From Rhodospirillaceae bacterium (GTDB lineage Bacteria > Pseudomonadota > Alphaproteobacteria > Rhodospirillales > Rhodospirillaceae), in the NCBI GenBank assembly GCA_029243545.1, contig JAQWRV010000007.1, forward strand, positions 62,001 through 126,000: DNA of 64,000 nucleotides, in the 5' to 3' direction. Below, one piece after another: positions 1 to 9,350 of this stretch. The position numbers and the translations under genes were made by a program. Below the pieces are notes generated by a model, which saw nothing but the letters and a program-made list of their open reading frames with translations, had not been told where the DNA came from and searched no databases. How positions within the stretch are numbered: position 1 is the stretch's first letter; each line of letters starts with the position of its first letter.

Positions 1-1869
1 GAAGGGTTGGTTTTTCCAGTCGATGTTATACACCGCCAAGGTAAACGCCCAGTTCTCACTCTGCTGTTTCCAACCTAGTTCTAGCTGTTCGGCCTCCTGC
101 ACCGCTGTGTAATTACCGAGAGTTGCAAGAAGGTCTGCAGGAATAACTAGCGGCGCCACGCTGTTAACGAAGGTGGCGCGGGTCGGAACACCAAGTAGCG
201 AGCTATAGGCGTAACTACCGTATACGGTGGCACCATCGAATGGCGTGTAGGACAAGATCGCACGGGGAATGAAATCTGTATACTCGTTGACGGCGTTACA
301 CGTGGTGCTCACAGGACAAGAAGCGCCGCTCCCACCCCAACCGGCAGGAATATTGCCCTGAATGATTGTTGTCGTCTCTTCGTCGGTGTACCGCGCTTCA
401 ACAGACACCGTCAAATCATCGGTAATATCGTAATCAGCAGAAGCAAAGATCCCGAATGTGGAACTGTCTTGCCAGTCAAGTGGCTGCAGCGGGGCCGAAA
501 CGGTCGGTGGATCTGAGTTCCGATAGCGTTGCGCATAATCGCTGACACCAACTAGATAGCGAAAGCGGCCATCCTGCGGAGAGGCGATACGGGCTTCGTA
601 ATAGGTCTCACGAATCGCGATCTGCGTACCCACAATAAAGTTCGTACCGAGGAAGCCTCCCAACGGTGGGTCACCGAAGAAAAAGTCGACGGCGCTGGAA
701 GTCCCTGTATTTGCGCGGGAGGTCACAAATGACAATGTGTGATCAGCGAAGTCGTACTCGCCGCTAAATTGCAAGCGGTAAGATCTTTGCTCGCCACCGA
801 ACAGACCAGGTGGTTTCGGAGTGATACCGTACTTTTCGTGCAACGGATGAATGGTATCCAGGATCGATAAACGATCTGCAGAGCGAGTGAAAGTACTGGC
901 TTGGCTCGGTACAAGTTCAAACGGAGCCACCCAATTGTCACCATTGGGGAACTTGCCGCAGAAAGTCGAGCCGCCAAAGTCAGACAGGTTTCGGGTAAAC
1001 GGCGTACGCTGACCAGTGACCGCGTTCAAATACTCACCGGTATAACTGATGCCACACTGACCGGCAGCGACGCCATCAGATAAACGCGAAGTCACCGAAC
1101 CGGACGTTCCCGTGTCACTGGCATTGATATAATAGCCAGTCAACTTAAGCATCAGGTTGTCTGTGGGGTCCGCTACGACCGTGCCGCTAAGCGAGAAGTC
1201 CTTGGTTTGTGCGTAAGCTTTTTCGTCGACCTGCGTCTTAAAATCGCCACCGTCTTGGTCAAAGCCAGCGTAGAGGCGCATACCGACTTTATCTGTAATC
1301 GGTCCGCCCATCGCACCTTCGATATTGAATTCGTCGGCTTGAGACGGCGACCAATCGAATGCAACATAGCCTTCGAACTCGTCACCTGGGAGTTTGGGAA
1401 TAATATTCACAGCACCGGAGAACGTGTTGCGACCGAAGTAAGCAGTCTGCGGCCCTTTGATGACCTCAACTCGCTCAAGATCAGTAAAAGGGAGGAAGCC
1501 GCCGCCCCCTCCAACGTAGGAACCGTCCCAGAACAGCGCGCCGATCTGCGAAGACGGTGTAATCAGCTGCTGGTTCAATCCGCGGAAGCGAATGGCGGGG
1601 TTTTGCCGGCTACCAGTGGACGTAGACCCCTGGAAATCAAGTCCAGGTATAAACGCGGATAAGTCTTCAGGGTTATTAATACCCGTCCGGTCTAACTGAA
1701 GCTGAGACATTGCGGACACTGAAATCGGAATTTCATAAATGTTTTCATCACGCTTACGGGCGGTAACTACGATTTCTTCAAGGGCCAAGCCTTGACCTAG
1801 TGCACCCTGCCCAACCGGCAAAGCCAATGGCGCCATCAAGGACGCCACTATCAAATTACGAGCTTTCAT
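1..1869 (-). CDS. TonB-dependent outer-membrane receptor (C-terminus beyond left edge)
   Basis: The frame stays open for 623 codons from an ATG at 1869 to the window edge. It begins with a signal peptide (MKARNLIVAS, then a hydrophobic stretch ending near GQG) followed by EEIVVTARKR, a typical TonB-box and plug start. The plug continues with IRFRGL and the ERVEVIKGPQTAYFGRN-type motif near residues 120-140, then aromatic beta-barrel strands. Such receptors import siderophores, vitamins or organic ligands across the outer membrane using TonB energy. The ligand cannot be assigned. The remnant of a second receptor lies just upstream on the same strand, and an IclR-type regulator is divergent, so substrate-induced control is plausible but inferred. 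The C-terminal part of the barrel is outside the window. Confidence 0.93.
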   Translation of the reverse strand, partial: MKARNLIVASLMAPLALPVGQGALGQGLALEEIVVTARKRDENIYEIPISVSAMSQLQLDRTGINNPEDLSAFIPGLDFQGSTSTGSRQNPAIRFRGLNQQLITPSSQIGALFWDGSYVGGGGGFLPFTDLERVEVIKGPQTAYFGRNTFSGAVNIIPKLPGDEFEGYVAFDWSPSQADEFNIEGAMGGPITDKVGMRLYAGFDQDGGDFKTQVDEKAYAQTKDFSLSGTVVADPTDNLMLKLTGYYINASDTGTSGSVTSRLSDGVAAGQCGISYTGEYLNAVTGQRTPFTRNLSDFGGSTFCGKFPNGDNWVAPFELVPSQASTFTRSADRLSILDTIHPLHEKYGITPKPPGLFGGEQRSYRLQFSGEYDFADHTLSFVTSRANTGTSSAVDFFFGDPPLGGFLGTNFIVGTQIAIRETYYEARIASPQDGRFRYLVGVSDYAQRYRNSDPPTVSAPLQPLDWQDSSTFGIFASADYDITDDLTVSVEARYTDEETTTIIQGNIPAGWGGSGASCPVSTTCNAVNEYTDFIPRAILSYTPFDGATVYGSYAYSSLLGVPTRATFVNSVAPLVIPADLLATLGNYTAVQEAEQLELGWKQQSENWAFTLAVYNIDWKNQPF

Positions 1870-2056
1870 TAATATTTCCCCAAAGTACGTAACAGCACGA
1901 CTGCTACTTCTTAATATCGCCTATAGGTATTCCTTTTTAACCACGAAGTTTCAAGACTAATTTCGTAAGTCGCTATAATTTCTCCACACCGGTGCAAAAA
2001 TGTGTCACAGCTTCTTGCAACTCGCCCACTCAGTGGGCATGCTTGGTTAGAAGGAG

Positions 2057-2092
2057 ACAGAAAGGCCACTCCTTTCAGATCAGCCTTTCTGT
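2057..2092 (-). terminator. Hairpin after the decayed receptor gene
   Basis: ACAGAAAGGC (2057-2066) pairs perfectly with GCCTTTCTGT (2083-2092) around a 16-nt loop. It starts 20 bases after the stop codon of the receptor remnant on the minus strand, where a terminator would sit. There is no clear U-run, so termination is only suggested. Confidence 0.35.
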
Positions 2093-2112
2093 GTGACGAC
2101 CTGGCTTAGTGA

Positions 2113-2400
2113 CTAGAAGGTGGCTTTTAACCAAACGCCAAATTCCTTGGCCCGAGGCCTACCCGAGAAGAGCTTACGGAGCGTCCGGCCAGCTGCATTA
2201 TTAATAATACGGAATAGTACCGGAGGTGATCAGCAGTGGTTTCTCGTTGAAGACGTTCACGCCGAAGACTTCAAAGGCCATATAATAATTATGGTCGAGA
2301 GCTGACCGTGAGATTGCACCTACCATAACTGTACTCACTCGAAAAACCATGGGAGTGCCCACAGATTGGGCGTATACTCTATCATCAGAGTTTGTGTTAC
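2113..2400 (-). pseudogene. Frameshifted C-terminal remnant of a TonB-dependent receptor
   Basis: The minus strand reads as a receptor tail in two frames. One frame gives FEVFGVNVFNEKPLL and ends in ...GTIPYY followed by stops at about 2200-2205. The next frame continues with NAAGRTLRKLFSGRPRAKEF and ends GVWLKATF with a TAG at 2113-2115. The final aromatic strand ending in F is the hallmark C-terminus of outer-membrane beta-barrels, and SGRPRxxGVxL is typical of this receptor class. No plug domain or start remains, since the IclR gene begins at 2455. It is a truncated, frameshifted gene that once lay directly upstream of the intact receptor. Confidence 0.75.
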
Positions 2401-2454
2401 CTGTAAGCAATGACCTGCAACTCATTTATATTATTAGATTTATAAATATTAGAT

Positions 2455-3240
2455 ATGCACGACGGTCCAAAAATAAGATCTCTTGAGCGCGGCTTAAAAG
2501 TGATGCGCGTTCTCAGTCTCATGGGGGAGCTCACAGTTTCAGAGGCCGCAAAGCAGACACAACTGCCGCGGCAAACGGTTTCCCGCATTCTGTTTTTCCT
2601 TGAGGATCTTGGATATGTGGAGCGGAAAGGCGCAGCAAAACGCTACAGGTTAAGCGATCAGGTCTTAGCTCTTAGTGAAGGTGTGCGCAAACGCAGCTGG
2701 ATTACTCATTTGGCCAAGCCCAAAATGGATGCCTTATGCAGAGACATCCTATGGCCAGTGGTCTTGGCGGTGCCACGCAATCTTGAACTTGAAATCGTTT
2801 ATGATACCGACCCCATAAGCCCTTTGGTGATGCGCCCAGCGCCGGTCGGTCTACATATTCCCTTGGTGACTTCGGTCACGGGCCGGGTGTACCTCGCCCA
2901 TTGTAGCAAAGCCGAATATGACGCAATCCTGAAATCCCTATTGAGGGAGCGTCCAAGCTCGTTGGATAACGTAGATCTCAGCCCTGATTTACTCAAAAAA
3001 CAGATGCTGGCGATTAGAAAACAGGGTTTCTTTTGCGCTCAAATGCCACATAAAGCCCATTCAAGCCTTGTTGTGCCTGTTTTTGATGCCAGCAGTATCA
3101 AAGGCGTGCTTAGTATAAGGTTTCCAATTAAAGCTATGAGTGTTGTTGACGCTATTGAGCAATTCGCACCAAAGGTCAAAGCCTGCGCGGATACCATCAG
3201 CATGGAACTCAAAAGTTCTAATGTGGCCAGCTATTTATAG
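2455..3240 (+). CDS. IclR-family transcriptional regulator
   Basis: A 261-residue protein with an N-terminal winged helix-turn-helix (residues about 8-65; LERGLKVMRVLSL, then TVSEAAKQTQLPRQTVSRIL) and a C-terminal IclR effector-binding domain ending in an SLVVPVFD / GVLSIRFP core. IclR proteins repress or activate catabolic and transport operons in response to small organic ligands. It is divergent from the TonB receptor gene and its remnant, which it may control (inference). The ATG at 2455 has no recognisable Shine-Dalgarno. It follows an AT-rich stretch with two TATTAGAT direct repeats, possibly an autoregulatory operator or a leaderless start. It converges on popZ with one base between the stops. 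Confidence 0.9.
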   Translation: MHDGPKIRSLERGLKVMRVLSLMGELTVSEAAKQTQLPRQTVSRILFFLEDLGYVERKGAAKRYRLSDQVLALSEGVRKRSWITHLAKPKMDALCRDILWPVVLAVPRNLELEIVYDTDPISPLVMRPAPVGLHIPLVTSVTGRVYLAHCSKAEYDAILKSLLRERPSSLDNVDLSPDLLKKQMLAIRKQGFFCAQMPHKAHSSLVVPVFDASSIKGVLSIRFPIKAMSVVDAIEQFAPKVKACADTISMELKSSNVASYL

Positions 3241-3241
3241 A

Positions 3242-3880
3242 CTACATGCGCTCCGAACGGCTTACAATGCGTTCGATCTCCTGCCCCACGATCCGCTCAA
3301 CCATGTGTGGCAGATTATGATCCAGCCAATGCTTCAACACCGGTGTGCAAATCTCTCGGACGAGTTGTTCCATGGTGATGCCTTGGTTGCCCAGGGTCAG
3401 TGCCCGTTCCTGCGCTACAGCTTGAGCTAATTGCGCAATATGAGAGCCAGAGGAGTGTTCGACTGGATCGGCAACTAAACCTTCTTTGTCATAGGGCTGA
3501 TAAGTGTGTTCCGGTATTCCCTGTGGTGGTGGTGACACTGCTGCAGGCTCCGGCAGGGGCTCGTCAATAGCCTCCTCCCGCACTTGCTCCTCGAGCATAA
3601 TGGGGTCAGTCAGCCCTAGAGCATCTAGCTTTGCCTCCGGTGGCGCCGGTTCTGGCTCCTGATCATCATCATCTTCTGCCAGAAGCGGGGCCAAACCTGG
3701 CCCATCGTCTTCTTCGACGTCTTGTTCCGGCTCGGGCTCGGGCACATGCTCTGGCGCAGAGTCCTCTGCAGGAGCGGCCTCAACCGCCCCCACTCCACCT
3801 TTTTCGTCTTCCGATAGAATCTTGCGAATGGAGGCTAGAATGTCGTCCATCGAAGGTTCTTGTTGACCGTCGTCACTCAT
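3242..3880 (-). CDS. popZ: PopZ-like polar organising protein (DUF2497)
   Basis: The N-terminal helix EPSMDDILASIRKILSEDE and the C-terminal segment around LVREICTPVLKHWLDHNLP followed by IVGQEIERI are the two conserved blocks of the DUF2497/PopZ family. They are joined by a long acidic, proline-rich linker, as in Caulobacter PopZ. PopZ forms a polar condensate that anchors chromosome-partitioning complexes and cell-cycle kinases. I chose the ATG at 3880 (MSDDGQQ) over an upstream GTG at 3904. The order pcm-like, tolC, popZ is a common alphaproteobacterial arrangement. Predicted size is 212 residues. Confidence 0.85.
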   Translation of the reverse strand: MSDDGQQEPSMDDILASIRKILSEDEKGGVGAVEAAPAEDSAPEHVPEPEPEQDVEEDDGPGLAPLLAEDDDDQEPEPAPPEAKLDALGLTDPIMLEEQVREEAIDEPLPEPAAVSPPPQGIPEHTYQPYDKEGLVADPVEHSSGSHIAQLAQAVAQERALTLGNQGITMEQLVREICTPVLKHWLDHNLPHMVERIVGQEIERIVSRSERM

Positions 3881-3931
3881 ATCGATTGGTCCGTTTTTCC
3901 CCACTTTAGTTGGAAAGAAGGTAATCGAAAT

Positions 3932-3950
3932 GGTTATAGATTTCTATAAC
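3932..3950 (-). terminator. Hairpin between tolC and popZ
   Basis: GTTATAG and CTATAAC form a 7-bp stem with an ATTT loop between the tolC stop and the popZ start. On the minus strand only a short T-rich tail follows. It could be a weak terminator or a stabilising element, so confidence is low. Confidence 0.3.
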
Positions 3951-3989
3951 ACCAGAAAAAACCGAGGATTAGATCAAATTTACCATGGT

Positions 3990-5399
3990 TTAGCGCCGAG
4001 CAGCGTCATTTTCAGCCGCCCGCGAGCTGCCAATAAATGACGCACTGACATCGTCATAATGATCTTCAGCGTCATAAAGGGCCACGTTTAGAGCGAGGCC
4101 CTCAGCCGTTAATGCGCCCCCGGAAGACAGCAAAGACAGAGATGCGACCAGCTGGTCACGCTGCGCGGTGACCAGATTAACTCGGGCATCAAGGAGTTCC
4201 TGCTCAGCATCCAAAACGTCGAGAACTGTCCTGGCGCCGACTTCGGCTTCGCGCTGTACGCCCTCTAAAGCGATTTCAGAGGCAACAATCTGGATTTCAA
4301 GGGAGGCGATACTGGCCCCGGCGGACTGATAAATTTCCCACGCTGAGGTTGCCGCTTCTCTCGCATCAAGCCGGGCCTGATCAACCTCGAGACGGCGTTG
4401 CCCTGCCGTATGCTTAGCCTGTCGGAGGCGGGAATACGTCACCCCACCCGAGTAAAGCGGCACTGACAGTGTTAAACGCCCCGATAACCGTTCCGCTCTC
4501 GATTGATCCGCGACCGTGTCCCAGCCTTTACTCGCCTGCCCCTCGAGGCTTAAGGACGGTAGCAATTCGCCGCGTACAAACTTGATATTTTCCTGTGCTG
4601 CGTCAGCGGCATAGCCCGCCGCAACCAGGTTCGGGTTTTTTTCCGAGGCGGTAATCACAGCAGCATCTACAGAACTGGGTAACACACCAACGGGCTCTGG
4701 TGTCACAAGGTTTTCGGGCTGTTTGCCGACGGAATTTACATAGGCTGCGCGGGACCGCTGCAAATTACCTTCCGCTAAAATGCGTGCGGACACTGACGCC
4801 GCGAGGCGCGCTTCAGCTTGCGCGACATCGGTCCGGGTAATTTCACCAACCCGGAAACGATCCTGTGTCGCTTCCAACTGGCGGGTCAGAACTTGCACAT
4901 TATTCGTTCTAAGCTCGACGACCGCGGTATCACGCAAAACGTCGAAATAAGCTGTGGCGGCGTCGGTGAGAACCTGCTGTTCCGACGATAGCAAGCGCGC
5001 CCTCTGGGCTTTGACACTGGCTTTTGCCTGCGCTGTAGCAGATTGGGTGCGAAACCCTTTAAACAATGGTTGAGAGACTGAAAGCCCCGCTTGTTGAGAT
5101 GTGCGCAACGTCGTGCCGCCACCAAAGAGAGCGCCACTACTGATAGTGCTTCCAATGACCGTTTCATTGCGTGTGCGCGTCATATCGCCGGATACCGAAA
5201 CCCGAGGCCGCCAACCCGAAAGAGCCTGGGGCACAGATTCATCAGTCGCCCGCAATTGCGCGCGCGCAGCCTGCAGACCAGGGTTATTCATGTAGGCCAG
5301 GCCGAGTGCCTCTGTGAGGGTTTCAGCCGATGCTGGTGTTCCGGCGGCCAAAACACTAGCCAACGCCGCTCCCGCTAACAGGTATTGCAAAGATTTCAT
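3990..5399 (-). CDS. tolC: TolC-family outer-membrane efflux/secretion channel
   Basis: A 469-residue TolC homologue with a signal peptide (MKSLQYLLAGAALASVLA...ASA). It has two outer-membrane efflux repeats: ALGLAYMNNPGLQAARAQL near residue 30 and a second half with PLYSGGVTYSRLRQAK near residue 320, with helical heptads between. TolC forms the trimeric exit duct for RND pumps and type I secretion. The ATG at 5399 is preceded by GAGG at a good distance; an in-frame TTG at 5420 is less likely. Natural partners in this window are the type I ABC/HlyD pair at 9.3-12.5 kb, the tripartite exporter at 18-22.5 kb and the RND adaptor at the right edge (inference). Confidence 0.92.
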   Translation of the reverse strand: MKSLQYLLAGAALASVLAAGTPASAETLTEALGLAYMNNPGLQAARAQLRATDESVPQALSGWRPRVSVSGDMTRTRNETVIGSTISSGALFGGGTTLRTSQQAGLSVSQPLFKGFRTQSATAQAKASVKAQRARLLSSEQQVLTDAATAYFDVLRDTAVVELRTNNVQVLTRQLEATQDRFRVGEITRTDVAQAEARLAASVSARILAEGNLQRSRAAYVNSVGKQPENLVTPEPVGVLPSSVDAAVITASEKNPNLVAAGYAADAAQENIKFVRGELLPSLSLEGQASKGWDTVADQSRAERLSGRLTLSVPLYSGGVTYSRLRQAKHTAGQRRLEVDQARLDAREAATSAWEIYQSAGASIASLEIQIVASEIALEGVQREAEVGARTVLDVLDAEQELLDARVNLVTAQRDQLVASLSLLSSGGALTAEGLALNVALYDAEDHYDDVSASFIGSSRAAENDAARR

Positions 5400-5610
5400 T
5401 GGGCCTGACCTCAACTTCAACGCATGAGTGGTTTTCTGCGACGTTTACCTAACGGAAGCTACTGCCGAATACCACCGCAAAAAGTGTAACGAAGGGTAAC
5501 CAAAATCGAATAGCTCCAACCGAAAATGGCCCTATTATCAATCATATAGACCATCTAGATTTATACGCTATCTGCGCGGCTTCGGATCTATATTACGACG
5601 GTTGGCGACC

Positions 5611-6261
5611 CTAAAAAGAGAATGCTGGTTTAGCGGCGAACTCTGAAAGAGATGGTATACTGGCGTCAAATTCCGCACGCCGGCCAAAGGCGGGACCTGT
5701 GCGTTGCACAACGGTGGCCCTGCCGATCGGCCCATTCTGGACCATGGCGACGCATCTGCCGCCTTCAGCCAACTGTTCCAGTATGACCTGCGGAATCTCG
5801 GCCACCGCCCCATCAAAAACGATGATATCGAAGGGCGCCTGCCCCGGACATCCATGGGTTACCTGCCCGGAAACAATGGCCACCGTATCTGCGCTAAGGT
5901 CTGCCAGAACCTTCGTCGCGTTATCACGGACTGGACCGTCGCGTTCCACCGTAACGACCGAGCCTGCCATATGGTGCAAGACGGCAGCCATGTAGCCTGA
6001 CCCGCATGGCAGCACCAACGCATGATCGGACCTTTGCACGTCGGCGAGCTGCAGAAGTTTGGCGGCCACCATCGGCTCCATAAGCCAACGGCCGTCGGCC
6101 ACCAACACGTCTTCGTCTACGTAGGCTTGAGCTTGTCTGGCGGCAGGCAAAAACCTCTCACGTGGTACGAGACCAATAGCCTCAATGACCAACGGATCTG
6201 TGACTTCATTGGTCTGGACTTGGCTGACCACCATGTTACGTCGGGCAAGTTCGAAATCCAT
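5611..6261 (-). CDS. pcm: Protein-L-isoaspartate O-methyltransferase-like protein
   Basis: A 216-residue protein of the alphaproteobacterial Pcm-like group found upstream of tolC. The N-terminal block VPRERFLPAARQAQAYVDED and the RWLMEPMVAAKLLQL segment precede a Rossmann SAM-binding motif (ALVLPCGSGYMAA, about residues 81-93) and a VVTVERD second strand. Pcm repairs isoaspartyl damage using S-adenosylmethionine. The SAM loop reads CGSGY, close to the usual GTGSGY, and the R-x-G-SD-h substrate loop of canonical Pcm is altered, so the exact substrate of this subgroup is uncertain. A GGGAG ribosome site precedes the ATG. It runs in the direction of tolC. Confidence 0.82.
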   Translation of the reverse strand: MDFELARRNMVVSQVQTNEVTDPLVIEAIGLVPRERFLPAARQAQAYVDEDVLVADGRWLMEPMVAAKLLQLADVQRSDHALVLPCGSGYMAAVLHHMAGSVVTVERDGPVRDNATKVLADLSADTVAIVSGQVTHGCPGQAPFDIIVFDGAVAEIPQVILEQLAEGGRCVAMVQNGPIGRATVVQRTGPAFGRRAEFDASIPSLSEFAAKPAFSF

Positions 6262-6421
6262 GGGAGGGCTCCCTTTTTATTCCGCCAGGTATATCGAGAC
6301 TCAATACGATGTTGTATATCGCGCTTATAAACAAACCGTGTACCCAACTCAATCTCGACACGGGGTCATGACGCGCGGCAATTAGCGGTATATAAACGGG
6401 CCAACGGCTTGATGGGGATGC

Positions 6422-6450
6422 TTGACCCCTTGAGTCTGCGCTTCTATAAC
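6422..6450 (+). promoter_or_regulatory. Sigma-70-like promoter for the tRNA pair
   Basis: TTGACC (6422-6427) and TATAAC (6445-6450) are separated by exactly 17 bp, a near-consensus housekeeping promoter. The expected start near 6457 lies about 50 bases upstream of tRNA-Cys. This is a sequence match only, but spacing and position fit well. Confidence 0.6.
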
Positions 6451-6505
6451 ACGCCGCTTCGTGGTCATTTAGGCCTCGATTGGGGCGGCAGTGATGCTAG
6501 TCTCG

Positions 6506-6579
6506 GGCCGAGTGGCAGAGTGGTGATGCAGCGGACTGCAAATCCGTTTACGTCGGTTCGATTCCGGCCTCGGCCTCCA
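6506..6579 (+). tRNA. tRNA-Cys (GCA)
   Basis: The acceptor stem GGCCGAG (6506-6512) pairs with CTCGGCC (6569-6575), followed by U73 and an encoded CCA. The anticodon loop CTGCAAA carries GCA in the stem GGA/TCC. The T arm contains GGTTCGATTCC. All arms fold in standard cloverleaf form. Confidence 0.95.
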
Positions 6580-6587
6580 AGTATTGG

Positions 6588-6662
<75 letters not shown>

Positions 6663-6665
6663 TAC

Positions 6666-6699
6666 CCCTAGGTATCTGTAATTAAGAGATACTATAGGG
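6666..6699 (+). terminator. Hairpin downstream of tRNA-Asn
   Basis: CCCTAGGTATCT can fold back on AGATACTATAGGG with a two-base bulge, directly after the CCA end of tRNA-Asn. There is no strong U-run after it. It may end the tRNA transcript or be a processing structure. Confidence 0.35.
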
Positions 6700-6803
6700 C
6701 TGTGTGGTATAGATATGTGTTACAGCGTAGTGCAATACATACCTCACATGTTCTATTTCTATTAATTGCTAAGCAGTCCCGTTAGAACGGCATTTCTATT
6801 TAT

Positions 6804-9194
6804 CTACTTACTTGTTGCAACGAATACGCCGTCCCAATCTTCTGAGGGGGGGGCGGCTTTGTATTCTGCAATGCGCTCTTCATACAAGCTGTAGAAACCG
6901 GCTAGTTCGTGAACCAGCCCCTTCCCTTTCATGGTTTCAATTTTGGCACGCGCCTCATTCATAGCTCTCAAGGAACCAGTCCAGTTCTGACTTCGATATG
7001 TTATGAGCGCGCGGGTGTGAATCTCTTTGAGAGTTTTAAAATCAGCATCTTGCGCGAGCGACGGGTCACCTAAGAGAGTATGAATACGGACGGCTTCTGT
7101 TTTTCCCTTCACCTTGATGAGATCAAGCTCAACCTCGGCATAATCAGGAGCAAGTCGAACAGTGTTGTCACCAATTACAATGGTCACGCCGTAGGTTTTT
7201 GACTGCCCCTCTAAGCGCGACGCTAGGTTAACGTTATCGCCGAGCACGGAATAGTCGAAGCGCTGCTCAGACCCCATGTTACCGACACAGGCCTCGCCAG
7301 AGTTCAAACCAATGCCGATGCGAATTGGCCTGTGCTCACGCTCTTCTTCTATCGCTTCACGCTCCAATTCAGCGTTAAGTTCATCTAAGGCATCGATCAT
7401 CAGCAGCGCAGAGAAGCAAGCATCCCGGGCATGGTCTTCGTCAATCAATGGCGCATTCCAAAACGCCATGATGCAGTCACCCATATACTTATCGATGGTG
7501 CCACTCTGACTAAGGATCAAGTTTGTCATTGGAGTAAGGAAGCGGTTGATAAGGCGTGTCAGACCCTCAGCGTCGAACAGTTCTGAGATCGACGTGAAGC
7601 CACGAATATCGCAAAACATGAAAGTCATCTCACGCATTTCACCGCCAAGTGCGAGCTGGTCGGGGTCGTCAGCCAGTTTTTTGACAAGGTCAGGCGACAG
7701 ATATTGACCGAATGCGGAGCGTACTTGTTTCCGTTGCGCTTCCTCCCGAATGAATGCTGCGTAGGTTAAAAAGCCGTAAAACAAGACAGCGACGATGACC
7801 GGAAAGCCAGGGTCATAAAGTTCTAGCCGCGTGGAATAAGCGTCCCATGAAAACCAAATCATGAACGCAGTGCCCCCCAAGAAAAAATACATGGATATGC
7901 GCGCACCAAGAAGTGGCGTCACAACGATCATAATGATTCCGATCACAATCGCTGCAAGGACCTCAAGAGTGTCTGCCTCTAGCGGCCGGGTTAATTGCGT
8001 ATTGGTGAGAATATTCTCAACAATATTTGCGTGCACTTCGACCCCGGGCAAAGCGGGATCCAAGGGGGTCGCTTGAACGTCAAAAAGACCCTGAGACGAT
8101 GTGCCAACAAAAACGATTTTGTCTTTAATCCTATTCGGATCGACGCGGTCGAGCATTACATCAGCAGCCGAGACGTACTGACTCAGATATTCGGAATGTG
8201 GCGCGTAATAGACCCAGATGCGAGAAAAGGCGTCTGTCGATATCTCAATGTTTTCTCTAACCGGCCTAAGTATTTGAAGATTGATGGATTCTACGCTGCC
8301 ACCTTCGTTGGTTTTAGCGATGACCGTTCTACCATTTTTGAAAATACGGATCGCTTCCAGCGAAAGAGACGGAAAAATACCTTCTGAGTCAGTCACCATC
8401 ATTGAAACGCGACGCACGATTCCATCGAGCCGATCGCTCGCGACGGAAAAGACCCCTCGTCCCGCTGCCGCACGATCCAGCTCTTCAACATTACGCAATA
8501 TGAATCGATGACGTTCTAAAAACGGCGTCGGGTCAGCGCCACTAAAGCCTCGTATGGATGTCTTTGTATATCCGGCGTGTGTGCGCTCTACATTTAGCGG
8601 CGTATGCCCCAGAACAACCCGGCCGCTTTCCTTAATCGCGGCCGCCATTACTGCATCATTCGTCGGAATCTGTTTGATGGTCTCAACCGCATCAGGAGTA
8701 AGGCCTGGAATTTCATCCACCAGCATCGAAATCGAAGTGCGGTCAGGCTCTGCAAAAACAATGTCAAAAGCAATTACTTTTGCGCCCAAGTTTGTAAGGC
8801 GGTCGATGAGATCAGCAACTTGGTTCCGTGGCCATGGCCATTGCCCAATTTCTTCTAGAGTATGCTCATCCAAATCGACAATTACCACCGGACTTTCAGT
8901 ACCAAGGTATGGTCGCGGCTTAATTTGCTGATAGGTATCAAATGTCTTTGATCGGATCAGCCGGAGCAAATCAGGGTCCTCAATACGAACAAAAACAAGT
9001 CCCAGCAAAGCCAATATTGTCGTCAGCCGCCCGGATTGAATAAGAGACCGCTTGCACCAGCGCAGCCACCAGCGAATAGAGATGAAGCGCTTCAAATCCA
9101 TCCATGCCAAAGCTGCCCCAGCACGCCTCCACATTAGAGGTCTTGAGGTTGAGTCAGATTCTTCTGTCTGCGATGTAACCATATCGTCGCGCAC
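6804..9194 (-). CDS. CHASE2-domain adenylate/guanylate cyclase, membrane-bound
   Basis: A 796-residue sensor cyclase. After an N-terminal membrane segment (about residues 55-70), residues 75-400 form an extracytoplasmic CHASE2 sensor (VVIVDLDEHTLEEIGQWPW, AKVIAFDIVF). Three transmembrane helices follow (about 405-480), then a class III cyclase domain from about residue 500: MTFMFCDIRGFTSISE with metal Asp, DKYMGDCIMAFWNAP with second metal Asp, and YSVLGDNVNLASRLEG with the conserved Asn and Arg. It would make cAMP (or cGMP) in response to an envelope signal. The GTG at 9194 has AGGGGG six bases upstream; the ATG at 9182 is a lesser alternative. It is divergent from the type I secretion genes. 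Confidence 0.93.
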   Translation of the reverse strand: MRDDMVTSQTEESDSTSRPLMWRRAGAALAWMDLKRFISIRWWLRWCKRSLIQSGRLTTILALLGLVFVRIEDPDLLRLIRSKTFDTYQQIKPRPYLGTESPVVIVDLDEHTLEEIGQWPWPRNQVADLIDRLTNLGAKVIAFDIVFAEPDRTSISMLVDEIPGLTPDAVETIKQIPTNDAVMAAAIKESGRVVLGHTPLNVERTHAGYTKTSIRGFSGADPTPFLERHRFILRNVEELDRAAAGRGVFSVASDRLDGIVRRVSMMVTDSEGIFPSLSLEAIRIFKNGRTVIAKTNEGGSVESINLQILRPVRENIEISTDAFSRIWVYYAPHSEYLSQYVSAADVMLDRVDPNRIKDKIVFVGTSSQGLFDVQATPLDPALPGVEVHANIVENILTNTQLTRPLEADTLEVLAAIVIGIIMIVVTPLLGARISMYFFLGGTAFMIWFSWDAYSTRLELYDPGFPVIVAVLFYGFLTYAAFIREEAQRKQVRSAFGQYLSPDLVKKLADDPDQLALGGEMREMTFMFCDIRGFTSISELFDAEGLTRLINRFLTPMTNLILSQSGTIDKYMGDCIMAFWNAPLIDEDHARDACFSALLMIDALDELNAELEREAIEEEREHRPIRIGIGLNSGEACVGNMGSEQRFDYSVLGDNVNLASRLEGQSKTYGVTIVIGDNTVRLAPDYAEVELDLIKVKGKTEAVRIHTLLGDPSLAQDADFKTLKEIHTRALITYRSQNWTGSLRAMNEARAKIETMKGKGLVHELAGFYSLYEERIAEYKAAPPSEDWDGVFVATSK

Positions 9195-9350
9195 TCAGAT
9201 CCCCCTAGGCGCGGAACTTATGTGTGGCCGCGAGACTAGCCAATTCTATACAGGCAGGACAGGTATTTCCCAATAATACTGGAATTGATTGGTTTTTCAG
9301 CCGTCTCTGCAAACCTACCCTTCATAGCCAAAAAGGTATAAAAATTAGGC

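Noticed and set aside
8554-8931. Several antisense frames within the cyclase gene
   Set aside because: The cyclase frame carries clear CHASE2 and catalytic motifs; the antisense products are serine/arginine-rich with no motif.
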